From contig NZ_JAKVIL010000012.1 in the NCBI RefSeq assembly GCF_022601675.1, positions 62,001-126,000 of the forward strand: a stretch of 64,000 nt of DNA. The letters are read 5' to 3'. Under the pieces are notes generated by a model. It was not told the DNA's origin and did not search any database. It saw only the letters and a list, made by a program, of their open reading frames with translations. Shown in pieces: positions 20,999 through 28,975 of the stretch (positions are counted from its first letter, which is position 1; every line of letters begins with the position of its first letter). The position numbers and the translations under genes were made by a program. Origin of the DNA: Ancylobacter gelatini. Lineage in GTDB: Bacteria > Pseudomonadota > Alphaproteobacteria > Rhizobiales > Xanthobacteraceae.

Positions 20999-21616
20999 TC
21001 AACAATAGCCCGCGCTCTTGAGATGATTATAGGACTGGATCACGTCGCGCAGGCGGTCCTCGGTGGAGGTGTCGCCGCCATTGACGTCGGGGTGGTATTT
21101 CTTGGCGAGCGTCTTGAAGCGGGCCTTGATCTCCTCGGCGCTGGCGCTGATCTCCAGCCCGAGCGATTCGAAGGCCCGGCGCTCGGCATTGCGGATCATC
21201 CGGCCCTCGCGGGCGGGCTGCGGGTCCGGCCGCGCCGTGCCGCCCAGATCGCTGAACACGCCGAACGGATCGGCAAAACCCTCGGGCGCGTGACGCTTGA
21301 CGTGCTCGGCGCGCCCGGTGCCGCCCTTGGCGCCCATCTTCCACGTCGGACGATGCCCGGTCAGCGCGTCCTTCTGGTAGGCCATCACGGCGTCGTCGGC
21401 CATGCCCGAGAAATAATTGTAGTTCTGGTTGTACTGGCGCACATGGTCGAAACAGTAGCGCCAGAACTGGTTCTCACGGTCGCGCCCCTTCGGCGCCCGA
21501 TGCGTCGCGGGCTTGTCGCAGCCGGCCCATTCGCATGCCGGGCATTCCGCCCTGAGGCGACGATCCCGGTCCGGCTTGACGCGAATGCGGTCGAATATGG
21601 GGGAGTCGAGCTTCAT
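20999..21616 (-). CDS. J-domain (DnaJ-like) protein with C-terminal J domain
   Basis: A 205-residue protein. The J domain is at the C-terminus, residues about 148-205, with the HPD motif in KKYHPDVNGG, so it should stimulate DnaK ATPase. The N-terminal part has cysteines and histidines in CPACEWAGCDKPATHRAP and WRYCFDHVRQYN, which could bind zinc; it has no G/F-rich linker or standard DnaJ zinc domain. Start 21616 (MKLDSPIFDRIRVKP) is chosen because the upstream 19 residues look random. cobS begins 49 bases downstream, and bolA is divergent. Confidence 0.88.
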   Translation of the reverse strand: MKLDSPIFDRIRVKPDRDRRLRAECPACEWAGCDKPATHRAPKGRDRENQFWRYCFDHVRQYNQNYNYFSGMADDAVMAYQKDALTGHRPTWKMGAKGGTGRAEHVKRHAPEGFADPFGVFSDLGGTARPDPQPAREGRMIRNAERRAFESLGLEISASAEEIKARFKTLAKKYHPDVNGGDTSTEDRLRDVIQSYNHLKSAGYC

Positions 21617-21722
21617 GATCTGACGATTATGCTGTTGCTGGCAGAGGTATACAAGAAACCAAGGCGACGTCACCGCCGATTAGAGAGATATTGACCTGGC
21701 CCGGGGGGGCGGATACCCCCTT

Positions 21723-22040
21723 ATGGCCATGAGCGAACCCCTTCATCCCGCTTCCCCTTCGCCCGCCGGCGCCGTTGCGCAGGCGCTTTCCCGCGTGCGG
21801 CTGGCATTGGCCGAACTGTCGCCCTCCGTCCTCGAACTGGAGGACGAGAGCCATCGCCATGAAGGCCATGGCGGCCACCGGCCGGGACAACTGACCCACC
21901 TGCGCGTGCGCATCGTCGCCGAGGTGTTCGCCGGCCAGAACCGGCTCGCCCGCCACCGGCTGGTGAACGGGCTGCTCGCGGACGAGATCGCGCGCGGGCT
22001 GCATGCCCTTGCCATAGACGCGAAGGCGCCGGGCGAATGA
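21723..22040 (+). CDS. BolA family protein
   Basis: A 105-residue protein with the BolA core LELEDESHRHEGH, where His residues can coordinate an iron-sulfur cluster with a glutaredoxin, and LRVRIVAEVFAGQNRLARHRLVN. BolA proteins act in iron-sulfur handling and, in some bacteria, as transcription regulators. A monothiol partner is not in the window; the grxC at 40.3 kb is dithiol. An alternative start at 21729 is equally plausible. It is divergent from the J-domain gene, with a 106-base spacer containing a G-run. Confidence 0.9.
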   Translation: MAMSEPLHPASPSPAGAVAQALSRVRLALAELSPSVLELEDESHRHEGHGGHRPGQLTHLRVRIVAEVFAGQNRLARHRLVNGLLADEIARGLHALAIDAKAPGE

Positions 22041-22052
22041 ACCCGGCGCCTT
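22023..22052 (+). terminator. Hairpin enclosing the bolA stop codon
   Basis: AAGGCGCCGGG and CCCGGCGCCTT form a perfect 11-base-pair stem with an 8-base loop CGAATGAA that contains the bolA TGA (22038-22040). No T-run follows (GAGAAAAT). It converges with the fascin/META gene transcript from the other side, so it may act in both directions. Confidence 0.55.
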
Positions 22053-22208
22053 GAGAAAATCTGCCGTCTTATATGGGTGGATTTCGGGCGGATTCCAGAA
22101 CTCTTTCCGGTCGGGCGGCATCACCCGATCGACCGGAAGCACCCTGAACCCGATGCGCTAAGGGCGCTTCCTCGTCGCGCAGGCCGATCGGCTGTCGCGA
22201 AAAATACT

Positions 22209-23045
22209 CTAACGCGCGATCTGGAGCACGCGCCGGCCCGACGCGTCGAGGAAGGCGATCTGCCCCTCGCGATACTCCCAGGAGCGCACCGCACCCATCG
22301 CCGAGGCGAGGTTCTGCTCATAGACCTGCTCGGCATTGTTGCAGGCCATGCGGGTCATCATCACCCGCGAGAACGTCGCATTGCGCCCGTTGACGCTCAT
22401 CCGCGAATTGAGCGTGTTGCAGCCAAGCGAGGCGCTGACGTTCATGTCGCGGCCGATGTCGAAGCGCACCCGGGCGCCATGGGGCACGCGGACGCCGCGC
22501 CCATCCACGCCGATGATCCAGAGCTGCCCCCAATTTCCGGTCCAGTTGAAGGCCGGGGTAGAGGTCTGGGCCGGCGGCCGGCTGGGGCGCTGGCGGTCCG
22601 GCACAGTGATCAGGCGGAACTGGGCGTGGGTGCCGCGCATCGGCGCGGAAGCCGCGAGCTGGCCGCGCGGGTCGACGGTGACGTATTTGCCGTTCTGTAC
22701 CGAGCGCAGCGAATAGGTGTCGCCGCCATGCGAGTCCATCTCGAAGGTCTCCCAGCCGCGAATATGCGGGCTGCCGGTACCGAGCAGCGTGTCGGGCCCG
22801 ATGCCGGCCCGTACATAGCTGCCATCCTGCGCACGCAGCGCGATGCGCCGGCCTTCCAGCCGCACGACCTCGAAGCGGGCGGCATCGCGGGTGTTGCCGA
22901 CGGCGACCAGCATGCCGGAGCGCACCGTCACATTGGCGTTGCTGCTCGCCCATTGCAGAACGATGTCGGCGGCGGCGGCCGGCAGGCTTAACAGCCCCAT
23001 CAAGCCGACGATGGCGAGGCCGCGGCTGAACCTGTTGAACCTCAT
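22209..23045 (-). CDS. Exported protein with fascin-like (beta-trefoil) and META domains
   Basis: A 278-residue protein with a signal peptide (FSRGLAIVGLMGLLSLPAAAA). Residues about 26-145 resemble a fascin/beta-trefoil repeat: RIALRAQDGSYVRAGIG, WETFEMDSHGGDTYSLRS, QNGKYVTVD. Residues about 165-278 look like a META/HslJ domain: FDIGRDMNVSASLGCNTLN, MMTRMACNNAEQVYEQNLASAM and the closing strand WEYREGQIAFLDASGRRVL. META domains occur in envelope stress proteins; the trefoil half may bind a ligand or polysaccharide. Function unknown, call by sequence feel. GGGG lies about 6 bases before the ATG. Confidence 0.75.
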   Translation of the reverse strand: MRFNRFSRGLAIVGLMGLLSLPAAAADIVLQWASSNANVTVRSGMLVAVGNTRDAARFEVVRLEGRRIALRAQDGSYVRAGIGPDTLLGTGSPHIRGWETFEMDSHGGDTYSLRSVQNGKYVTVDPRGQLAASAPMRGTHAQFRLITVPDRQRPSRPPAQTSTPAFNWTGNWGQLWIIGVDGRGVRVPHGARVRFDIGRDMNVSASLGCNTLNSRMSVNGRNATFSRVMMTRMACNNAEQVYEQNLASAMGAVRSWEYREGQIAFLDASGRRVLQIAR

Positions 23046-23289
23046 AATATCCCCCTGAAGCCCGGTGTGACGTTAAGGAATATACTACCCCACCGCGCTG
23101 AAGCGTTGCTGACCTCGCAGTTCATGCGCCGTTCATCGCGCCGGGCCGGTCTTCCTTGACTTCCGGGCACCGCGCGCCAGTTTCGATGTCACCTAACGTT
23201 AGCTGCACCGTCTTGCCCGCAGGCATGGGCGCGTGCGGTGGGCGCCGGGCGCGGACGCCCCCGGTGGCCGGTTGAAAGGAGCCTCGATC

Positions 23290-23814
23290 ATGTCGTCTTC
23301 CCGCCGTTCCGAACGCAGCCTGATCAGCCATGATGAAGACGAGGTGGTGCGCCTCAGCCATCACCCCGCGATCTACGAGGTGGAGACCGAGGCGCTGCAG
23401 GGACTGCGCCGCCGCATCCGGGAGTTTCACGAGAAGGAGCGCACGCTTTCGCGCCACAAGCGCCGCGTGGTGCGCGGCAAGGCGGAGGAGCGCGGGCGCA
23501 GCTTTCCCGGCACCGCCGAGCGCCCGGCCCAGCGCAAGCAGGTGTTCGCGGCGGCGATGAAGCGCGTCAACAGCGAACTGCGCCGTCGCGCCGACCTCGA
23601 ATCGCGGGCGAGCCAGGCCGAGATCGCGCACAAGGCGCTGGCGCTGCGCCGCTCAGCGAATTTCACCAAGCCGCCGGTGGCCGACCGGACGGCGGATACC
23701 GGGATGGACGTGATCCCCAGCCGGCGCCGCCGCACCACGGTCCCGCCCGCCAAGATCGGCAGCATCTCGCAGCAGGTGAAGAACGCGCAGGCCCGGCGCG
23801 ACCGGCGCGCCTGA
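23290..23814 (+). CDS. Conserved-looking basic helical protein of unknown function
   Basis: I do not recognise this 174-residue protein. It is very rich in Arg, Lys, Glu and Ala, with long predicted helices (LQGLRRRIREFHEKERTL, RRRADLESRASQAEIAHKA) and a C-terminal basic tail. No signal peptide or membrane segment is visible. The N-terminus has a Ser/Arg-rich start and HDEDEVVRLSHHP. The start is ATG 23290, with AAAGGAG about 8 bases upstream; longer readings lack such a site. GC-rich third positions support real coding. It stands alone between the META protein and corC, both on the minus strand. Confidence 0.75.
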   Translation: MSSSRRSERSLISHDEDEVVRLSHHPAIYEVETEALQGLRRRIREFHEKERTLSRHKRRVVRGKAEERGRSFPGTAERPAQRKQVFAAAMKRVNSELRRRADLESRASQAEIAHKALALRRSANFTKPPVADRTADTGMDVIPSRRRRTTVPPAKIGSISQQVKNAQARRDRRA

Positions 23815-23827
23815 CGCTGCGCAAGAG

Positions 23828-24709
23828 CTAGCGTGTGCCGGCTGTAGCCGGCGCACCCGGCCGCCGGGCGCCGAGCGGCACGATGCGCAGCAAGGTGAGG
23901 CGGTTGCGCTGGCGGCGCATAACCTGGAAGCGGAAATCGTGGAAGATGAAGGTCTGGCCCGGCTCGGGAATGATCCGCGCCTCGTGGATCACCAGTCCGG
24001 CGACCGTGGTCGCCTCCTCGTCCGGCAGGTTCCAGCCCATGAAGCGGTTGAGGTCGCGGATCGCCACCGAGCCCTCGACATTGACCGAGCCGTCCGGGTG
24101 GCGCCGCGCGCCGGTGAAGGCGATGTCGTGCTCGTCGGAAATCTCGCCGACGATCTCCTCCAGAATGTCTTCCAGCGTGACGAGGCCCATCACCTCGCCA
24201 TACTCGTCGACCACGAGGGCGAAATGCTGCTTGCGGCGGCGGAACGCCTTGAGCTGGTCGGCGAGCGTGGTGCCGTCCGGCACGAACCAGGCCGGGCGCG
24301 CGATCTTCTGGATGTCGAGCCTGGAGATGTCGTTGCCGAGCGCCTGAAGCTCGCGCAGCAGGTCCTTGGCGTGCAGCACGCCGACAATGTTGTCCGGAGT
24401 GTCGCGCCAGAGCGGCAGGCGGGTGAAGGGCGAGGCGAGCGCCTCGCGCACCAGATCGGCCGGCGGCTCGCCGGCATCCAATGTCGCCATCTTGGTGCGG
24501 TGGACCATGGCGTCGGAGACTTCGAGCTCGCGCAGGTTGACGAGGCCCGCCACCATGTCGCGGTCGTCATTGCCGAGCGAGGCGGCGCGCTGAAGCTGTT
24601 CCAGCGCCGCGCGGATTTCCTCGCGGGCGTCCGGCTCCGGCGGAGGCGGGGGCTCCGGCGCGTGGCGCGGGCGCCAGCGGCCGAGCAGCGCGAGCGCCTT
24701 GCGGCTCAT
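23828..24709 (-). CDS. CorC-type CBS-pair protein (no membrane domain)
   Basis: A 293-residue protein with two CBS domains (LREL EVSDAMVHR to LHAKDLL, then PDGTTLADQL to LVTLEDILEEIVGEI) and a C-terminal CorC_HlyC domain (VEGSVAIRDLNRFMGWNL to IIPEPGQTFIFHDFRFQV). This equals the length of E. coli CorC (YbeX), and lacks the DUF21 membrane domain found in longer HlyC/CorC proteins; only 10 bases separate it from aroB, so no domain is hidden upstream. CorC proteins are linked to Mg/Co efflux and, in some species, to ribosome or envelope biology. It is the third gene of aroK-aroB-corC. Confidence 0.9.
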   Translation of the reverse strand: MSRKALALLGRWRPRHAPEPPPPPEPDAREEIRAALEQLQRAASLGNDDRDMVAGLVNLRELEVSDAMVHRTKMATLDAGEPPADLVREALASPFTRLPLWRDTPDNIVGVLHAKDLLRELQALGNDISRLDIQKIARPAWFVPDGTTLADQLKAFRRRKQHFALVVDEYGEVMGLVTLEDILEEIVGEISDEHDIAFTGARRHPDGSVNVEGSVAIRDLNRFMGWNLPDEEATTVAGLVIHEARIIPEPGQTFIFHDFRFQVMRRQRNRLTLLRIVPLGARRPGAPATAGTR

Positions 24710-24719
24710 CGCGGCATCC

Positions 24720-25853
24720 TCATGCCCGTTCCGCGTCGAGGAAGGCGCGCACCGCCGCCGGGTCGACGTCGCGGGCGATGAAGCTCTGGCCGATGCCGCG
24801 CGCGAGGATGAAGGTGAGCGCCCCGCGCGAGACCTTCTTGTCCTGGCCGATCAGCCTCATCAGCCCGTCGGTGTCCGGCAGTTCGCCGGGAATGTCGGCG
24901 ATGCGGGTCGGCAGGCCGACGGCCCTGAGATGGACGGAGACGCGGGCGGCATCGTCGGGCGAGCACAGCCCCTGTGCCGCCGAGAAGCGGAAGGCCTGCG
25001 CCATGCCGATCGCCACCGCCTCGCCGTGCAGCAGGCGCTGCGAGAAGCCCGCGCCCGCTTCCAGCGCATGGCCGAAAGTGTGGCCGAGATTGAGCAAAGC
25101 GCGGTCGCCGGTCTCCAGTTCGTCGCGCGCCACGACGGCCGCCTTGGCCGCGCAGCTGGTCGCGATCGCCTCGATGCGGGCGGGGCCGCCGGCGAACACG
25201 TCCTTCCACTTGCGCTCCAGCCAGGCGAAGAACGCGGCGTTGTCGATCAGACCGTATTTCGCGACCTCGGCATAGCCGGAGCGGAACTCGCGCAGCGGCA
25301 GCGTGTCGAGCACGCTGGTATCGGCGAGCACCAGAATCGGCTGGTGGAAGGCCCCGACGAGATTCTTGCCGTGGCGGGAATTGATGCCGGTCTTGCCGCC
25401 GACCGAGGAATCGACCTGCGCCAGCAGGCTGGTCGGCGCCTGCACGAAGTCGACGCCCCGCCGCAGCGCCGCCGCCGCGAAGCCCGAAAGGTCGCCGATC
25501 ACCCCGCCGCCGAGCGCGAGCACCAGGTCGCGCCGCTCGATCCGCGCGCCAAGCAGTTCGTCGATCACATGCTCGAAGGTCGCGAAGTTCTTCGAGCCCT
25601 CGCCGGGCGCGACCACGATGGCGGAGGAGGTGAGCCCGGCCGCCTTGAGCGAGGCTTCCACGGTCGCCAGATGCCGCTCGGCGACATGGGCGTCGGTGAC
25701 GATGCCCACGCGCGCGCCGGGGCGCAGGCTGGCGATGCGCGCGCCGATCTCTTCCAGCAGGTGCGGGCCGATCACGATGTCATAGGAGCGCGACCCGAGC
25801 CCGACGCTGAGCCGGGTGATGTCGGCGCGGGCGATATCGGCAGGCTTGTTCAC
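24720..25853 (-). CDS. aroB: 3-dehydroquinate synthase
   Basis: A 377-residue protein with GEGSKNFATFEHVIDELL, LVLALGGGVIGDLSGFAAA, PTSLLAQVDSSVGGKTGIN and the metal-binding histidines in LNLGHTFGHALEAG and LLHGEAVAIGM. It makes the first ring compound of the shikimate pathway from DAHP using NAD and a divalent metal. Its ATG overlaps the aroK stop by 4 bases (ATGA), so the two are coupled, the usual arrangement. corC follows. Confidence 0.97.
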   Translation of the reverse strand: MNKPADIARADITRLSVGLGSRSYDIVIGPHLLEEIGARIASLRPGARVGIVTDAHVAERHLATVEASLKAAGLTSSAIVVAPGEGSKNFATFEHVIDELLGARIERRDLVLALGGGVIGDLSGFAAAALRRGVDFVQAPTSLLAQVDSSVGGKTGINSRHGKNLVGAFHQPILVLADTSVLDTLPLREFRSGYAEVAKYGLIDNAAFFAWLERKWKDVFAGGPARIEAIATSCAAKAAVVARDELETGDRALLNLGHTFGHALEAGAGFSQRLLHGEAVAIGMAQAFRFSAAQGLCSPDDAARVSVHLRAVGLPTRIADIPGELPDTDGLMRLIGQDKKVSRGALTFILARGIGQSFIARDVDPAAVRAFLDAERA

Positions 25854-26446
25854 GCGTTTTCTCCGGTGGCGGTCGGCGCGCCGAGATGGGCCGACATCGC
25901 GTCGATCACTTCCTCGACCATGACATCCTGCGGCACGTCATGCGATATGACGGTGACATGGGCCTCAGCATAGACCGGATAGCGCTGATCGATCAGCGCC
26001 GCCAGCGTCGCGGCCGGGTCGGCGGTCTTCAGGAGCGGGCGGTCGTCCCGCCGGCGCACCCGGCGCAGCAGCACGTCGAGATCGGCCTTGAGCCACACCG
26101 CCACCGCATGGCGCGCGATGGTCTCGCGGGTTTCCGCGTTCATATAGGCGCCGCCGCCGGTGGCGAGCACCAGGGGGCCGGCCTCCAGCAGGCGCGAAAT
26201 CACCCGTTTCTCGCCGTCGCGAAACGCCGGCTCGCCGTGATGGGCGAAAATCTCGGGGATGGCCATGCCCGCGGCCTGCTCGATCTCGGTGTCGGCGTCG
26301 GCGAAGGGCATGGCGAGGCGGCGGGCGAGGCGCTTGCCGACCGAGGACTTGCCGGCACCCATCATGCCGACCAGCACGATGGAGCGCGCGCCGAGGCGCT
26401 CGCGCAGCGTTGCCGCCTTGTCATCCTGCTGTATCTCAGTCGTCAT
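25850..26446 (-). CDS. aroK: Shikimate kinase
   Basis: A 198-residue protein with the Walker A GMMGAGKSSVG, FADADTEIEQ, EPAFRDGEKRV, LATGGGAYMN and the lid motif RRDDRPLL. It phosphorylates shikimate with ATP in the cytoplasm. The start at 26446 (MTTEIQQ) is chosen because it has GGAACGG upstream and gives the typical length; in-frame ATGs at 26578 and 26629 would add a basic, Ala/Arg-rich extension of 44-61 residues that might still be a real N-terminal tail. It is divergent from the small membrane protein and xerD. Confidence 0.93.
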   Translation of the reverse strand: MTTEIQQDDKAATLRERLGARSIVLVGMMGAGKSSVGKRLARRLAMPFADADTEIEQAAGMAIPEIFAHHGEPAFRDGEKRVISRLLEAGPLVLATGGGAYMNAETRETIARHAVAVWLKADLDVLLRRVRRRDDRPLLKTADPAATLAALIDQRYPVYAEAHVTVISHDVPQDVMVEEVIDAMSAHLGAPTATGENA

Positions 26447-26649
26447 CTTGCCGTTCCGTTCCTCCGCTGGCGGACTATCATCCGCGGGTTTCGCGCGCAA
26501 TGCACGCTGGCCCGTGCCGGCGCGCGCAAGGCGGTGCCGGGCGGGCCCGGCCGCTTTTCCGGCCGGTTTCTGTTTCATTAGGGCTCGGCGTCCTACCATG
26601 GGCTCCGGTCCCCGCCGCGAATCGTCCACGATCGGAAAATCGAGACACG

Positions 26650-26793
26650 ATGCCGAGCCTTATCCGACTGATCGTCGTCCTCGCCGTCATCGGCGGCGTC
26701 TGCTACGGGGTGCTGTGGTCCTTCGCCAATCTCGTCGCGCCGCAGCCGCGCGAGATGAGCGTCACCATTCCCGCCGACCGGTTCGCCAAATGA
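26650..26793 (+). CDS. Small single-span membrane protein upstream of xerD
   Basis: A 47-residue protein: one transmembrane helix (LIRLIVVLAVIGGVCYGVLW) followed by a short tail that ends PREMSVTIPADRFAK. Its TGA overlaps the xerD ATG in an ATGA junction, so it is very likely translated and coupled to xerD. The tail with charged and conserved-looking residues suggests a defined function, but I cannot name one. Similar small proteins are, to my memory, found before xerD in related bacteria. Confidence 0.75.
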   Translation: MPSLIRLIVVLAVIGGVCYGVLWSFANLVAPQPREMSVTIPADRFAK

Positions 26794-27794
26794 GCGCGCC
26801 GCAGGGGCGCGCGCGTACCGGAACGGCGGCGGCGTTTCTCGACATGCTGGCCGCCGAGCGCGGGGCGAGCGTCAACACCATCGCCTCCTACGCCCGCGAC
26901 CTCGAAGATTTCGAGGCGTTCATGATCGGGCAGGGCGTCGGCGTCGATGCCGGCTCCACCGACCAGATCCGCGCCTATCTCGCCGAGCTGACGGCGCGGG
27001 GCCTCGCGAGCGCCAGCGTGGCGCGGCGCCTGTCGTGCCTGCGCCAGTTCCACCGCTTTCTCTATATCGAGGGCCATCGCGAGGAGGACCCGGCCGCCGT
27101 GCTGGAAGGTCCCCGCCGCTCCCGCCCGCTGCCCAAGGTGCTGTCGGTGGAGGAGGTTGGCCGGCTCATCGACACCGCCCATGCCCGTGCCGCCGAGCCC
27201 GTGCCGGGGCTGCCCGAGGCCGCGCGGCGCGCGCGCATGGCATGCTTCGTCGAGCTGCTCTACGCAACGGGCCTGCGCGTTTCCGAGCTCGCGGCCCTGC
27301 CGGCGAGCGCGGCGGGCCTCAAGGGCGAGGCCATCATTGTACGCGGCAAGGGCGCCAAGGAGCGCATGGTGCCGCTGGGCGAGCGGGCCCGCGCCGCCAT
27401 GAGCGCCTATCGCGCCGCGCTCGACGCCGCGCGCCGGGAGCGCAAGGCCGGGCAGAAGCAGAGCGGGCAGAAAGGGCAGGCTGAACCCGCGGCCGGGCGC
27501 TGGCTGTTTCCCTCCGGCGCCGCTTCCGGCCACATCACCCGCCAGCAGATCGCGCTCGACCTCAAGGAGCTCGCGATCGCCGCCGACCTTGATCCGGCGC
27601 GGCTGTCGCCCCATGTGCTGCGCCACGCCTTCGCCAGTCACCTGCTGGCGCATGGCGCGGACCTGCGCATCGTGCAGACGCTGCTCGGGCACACCGATAT
27701 ATCGACGACGCAGATCTATACCCATGTGCTGGACGAGCGGCTGAAGAGCCTGGTGCGCGACCTGCATCCGCTGAACGACACGGCGGGAGGCTGA
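26790..27794 (+). CDS. xerD: Tyrosine recombinase XerD
   Basis: A 334-residue tyrosine recombinase. The N-terminal SAM-like domain includes NTIASYARDLEDFEAF and LSCLRQFHRFLY. The catalytic domain has Arg in YATGLRVSELAAL, Lys in VRGKGAKERMVPL, HxxR in SPHVLRHAFASHLL, the second His in LLGHTDISTTQIYTHV and the nucleophile Tyr in the same motif. A Lys/Gln-rich insert (about residues 215-235) is longer than usual. With XerC it resolves chromosome dimers at dif during division. No dif site or phage genes are nearby, so it is the housekeeping enzyme. It overlaps the preceding small gene by 4 bases. Confidence 0.95.
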   Translation: MSAPQGRARTGTAAAFLDMLAAERGASVNTIASYARDLEDFEAFMIGQGVGVDAGSTDQIRAYLAELTARGLASASVARRLSCLRQFHRFLYIEGHREEDPAAVLEGPRRSRPLPKVLSVEEVGRLIDTAHARAAEPVPGLPEAARRARMACFVELLYATGLRVSELAALPASAAGLKGEAIIVRGKGAKERMVPLGERARAAMSAYRAALDAARRERKAGQKQSGQKGQAEPAAGRWLFPSGAASGHITRQQIALDLKELAIAADLDPARLSPHVLRHAFASHLLAHGADLRIVQTLLGHTDISTTQIYTHVLDERLKSLVRDLHPLNDTAGG

Positions 27795-27910
27795 ACCTCT
27801 TCTGCCGCCTGCCTTGACGTCGCCACCCTCTCGGGGCAGCTTCCCGGCCAAATTCGCGGGTCGCCCACCCGGGTTGCCCTCTTCTCTCATGTTGGACCGA
27901 TCGACGACCG

Positions 27911-28864
27911 ATGCGTAGCTACCTCGATTTTGAGAAGCCCGTGGCCGAACTCGAGGCCAAGCTGGAAGAACTTCGGGCGCTCGCCGCCGATGGCGGCACC
28001 GTCTCGATCAGCGACGACATCACCCGGCTCGAAGGCAAGGCCAACGACGCGCTGGTCCAGCTCTATGCCAACCTCACGCCGTGGCAGAAGACCTCCGTGG
28101 CGCGCCACCCGCTGCGCCCGCACTTCACCGACTATGCCGCCCAGCTGTTCGAGGATTTCGATCCGCTCGCCGGCGACCGCTCCTTCGGCGAGGACGAGGC
28201 GATCCTCGGCGGCTTCGCCCGGTTCCGCGGGCAGGCGGTGTGCCTGATGGGCCATGAGAAGGGCTCCACCACCGAGACCCGTATCAAGCACAATTTCGGC
28301 ATGGCGCGGCCCGAGGGCTACCGCAAGGCGGTGCGGCTGATGGAACTGGCTGACCGCTTCTCGCTGCCGGTGATCTCGCTGGTCGACACCGCCGGCGCCT
28401 ATCCGGGCATCGGCGCCGAGGAGCGCGGGCAGGCCGAGGCGATCGCCCGTTCCACCGAGGCGTGCCTCAAGCTGGGCGTCCCCAATGTCGCCGTTATCAT
28501 CGGCGAAGGTGGTTCGGGTGGCGCGATCGCCATTGCCACGGCGAACCGGGTGCTCATGCTCGAACATTCGATCTACAGCGTGATCTCGCCCGAGGGCGCG
28601 GCCTCGATCCTGTGGCGCGACACCTCCAAGGCGCAGGACGCGGCGACCAATATGCGCATCACCGCGCAGGACCTCGCGCGACTCAACGTCATTGACAGCA
28701 TCGTTGCCGAGCCCCCGGGCGGCGCGCATCGCGATCCGGTCGCGATGATGAACGCGGCGGGTGATGCGATCGAATCGTCTCTGCACGCGCTCGACGGGCT
28801 GACGCCGCAGGAACTGCGCAAGGCGCGCCGCGAGAAGTTCCTCGCAATAGGCCGCACGCTGTGA
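27911..28864 (+). CDS. accA: Acetyl-CoA carboxylase carboxyltransferase subunit alpha
   Basis: A 317-residue protein starting [21 protein letters not shown], with carboxyltransferase motifs [27 protein letters not shown], read in pieces here, [20 protein letters not shown] and [16 protein letters not shown]. With AccD it transfers carboxyl from biotin to acetyl-CoA, giving malonyl-CoA for fatty acid synthesis. It starts 116 bases after xerD, so it may have its own promoter. Length is typical. Confidence 0.97.
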   Translation: MRSYLDFEKPVAELEAKLEELRALAADGGTVSISDDITRLEGKANDALVQLYANLTPWQKTSVARHPLRPHFTDYAAQLFEDFDPLAGDRSFGEDEAILGGFARFRGQAVCLMGHEKGSTTETRIKHNFGMARPEGYRKAVRLMELADRFSLPVISLVDTAGAYPGIGAEERGQAEAIARSTEACLKLGVPNVAVIIGEGGSGGAIAIATANRVLMLEHSIYSVISPEGAASILWRDTSKAQDAATNMRITAQDLARLNVIDSIVAEPPGGAHRDPVAMMNAAGDAIESSLHALDGLTPQELRKARREKFLAIGRTL

Positions 28865-28975
28865 CGGCACGGGCGCTTTCCGTGGCCGCGGCAGCCGCTC
28901 TTGCGGTAACGTGTGGTCAAGGATAACGCTTTATGATGTTCCTCATGGTTTTCCGGGACTGACGGGGAGTTTGCG

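Noticed and set aside
24710-24719. Possible truncation of the CorC protein's N-terminal membrane domain
   Set aside because: Only about 10 bases separate it from aroB and the length equals E. coli CorC, so it is a natural short form and not a broken gene.
26790-27794. XerD-like recombinase as a sign of an integrated element
   Set aside because: It has full housekeeping XerD features, no tRNA or direct repeats nearby, and conserved core neighbours (accA, aroK).
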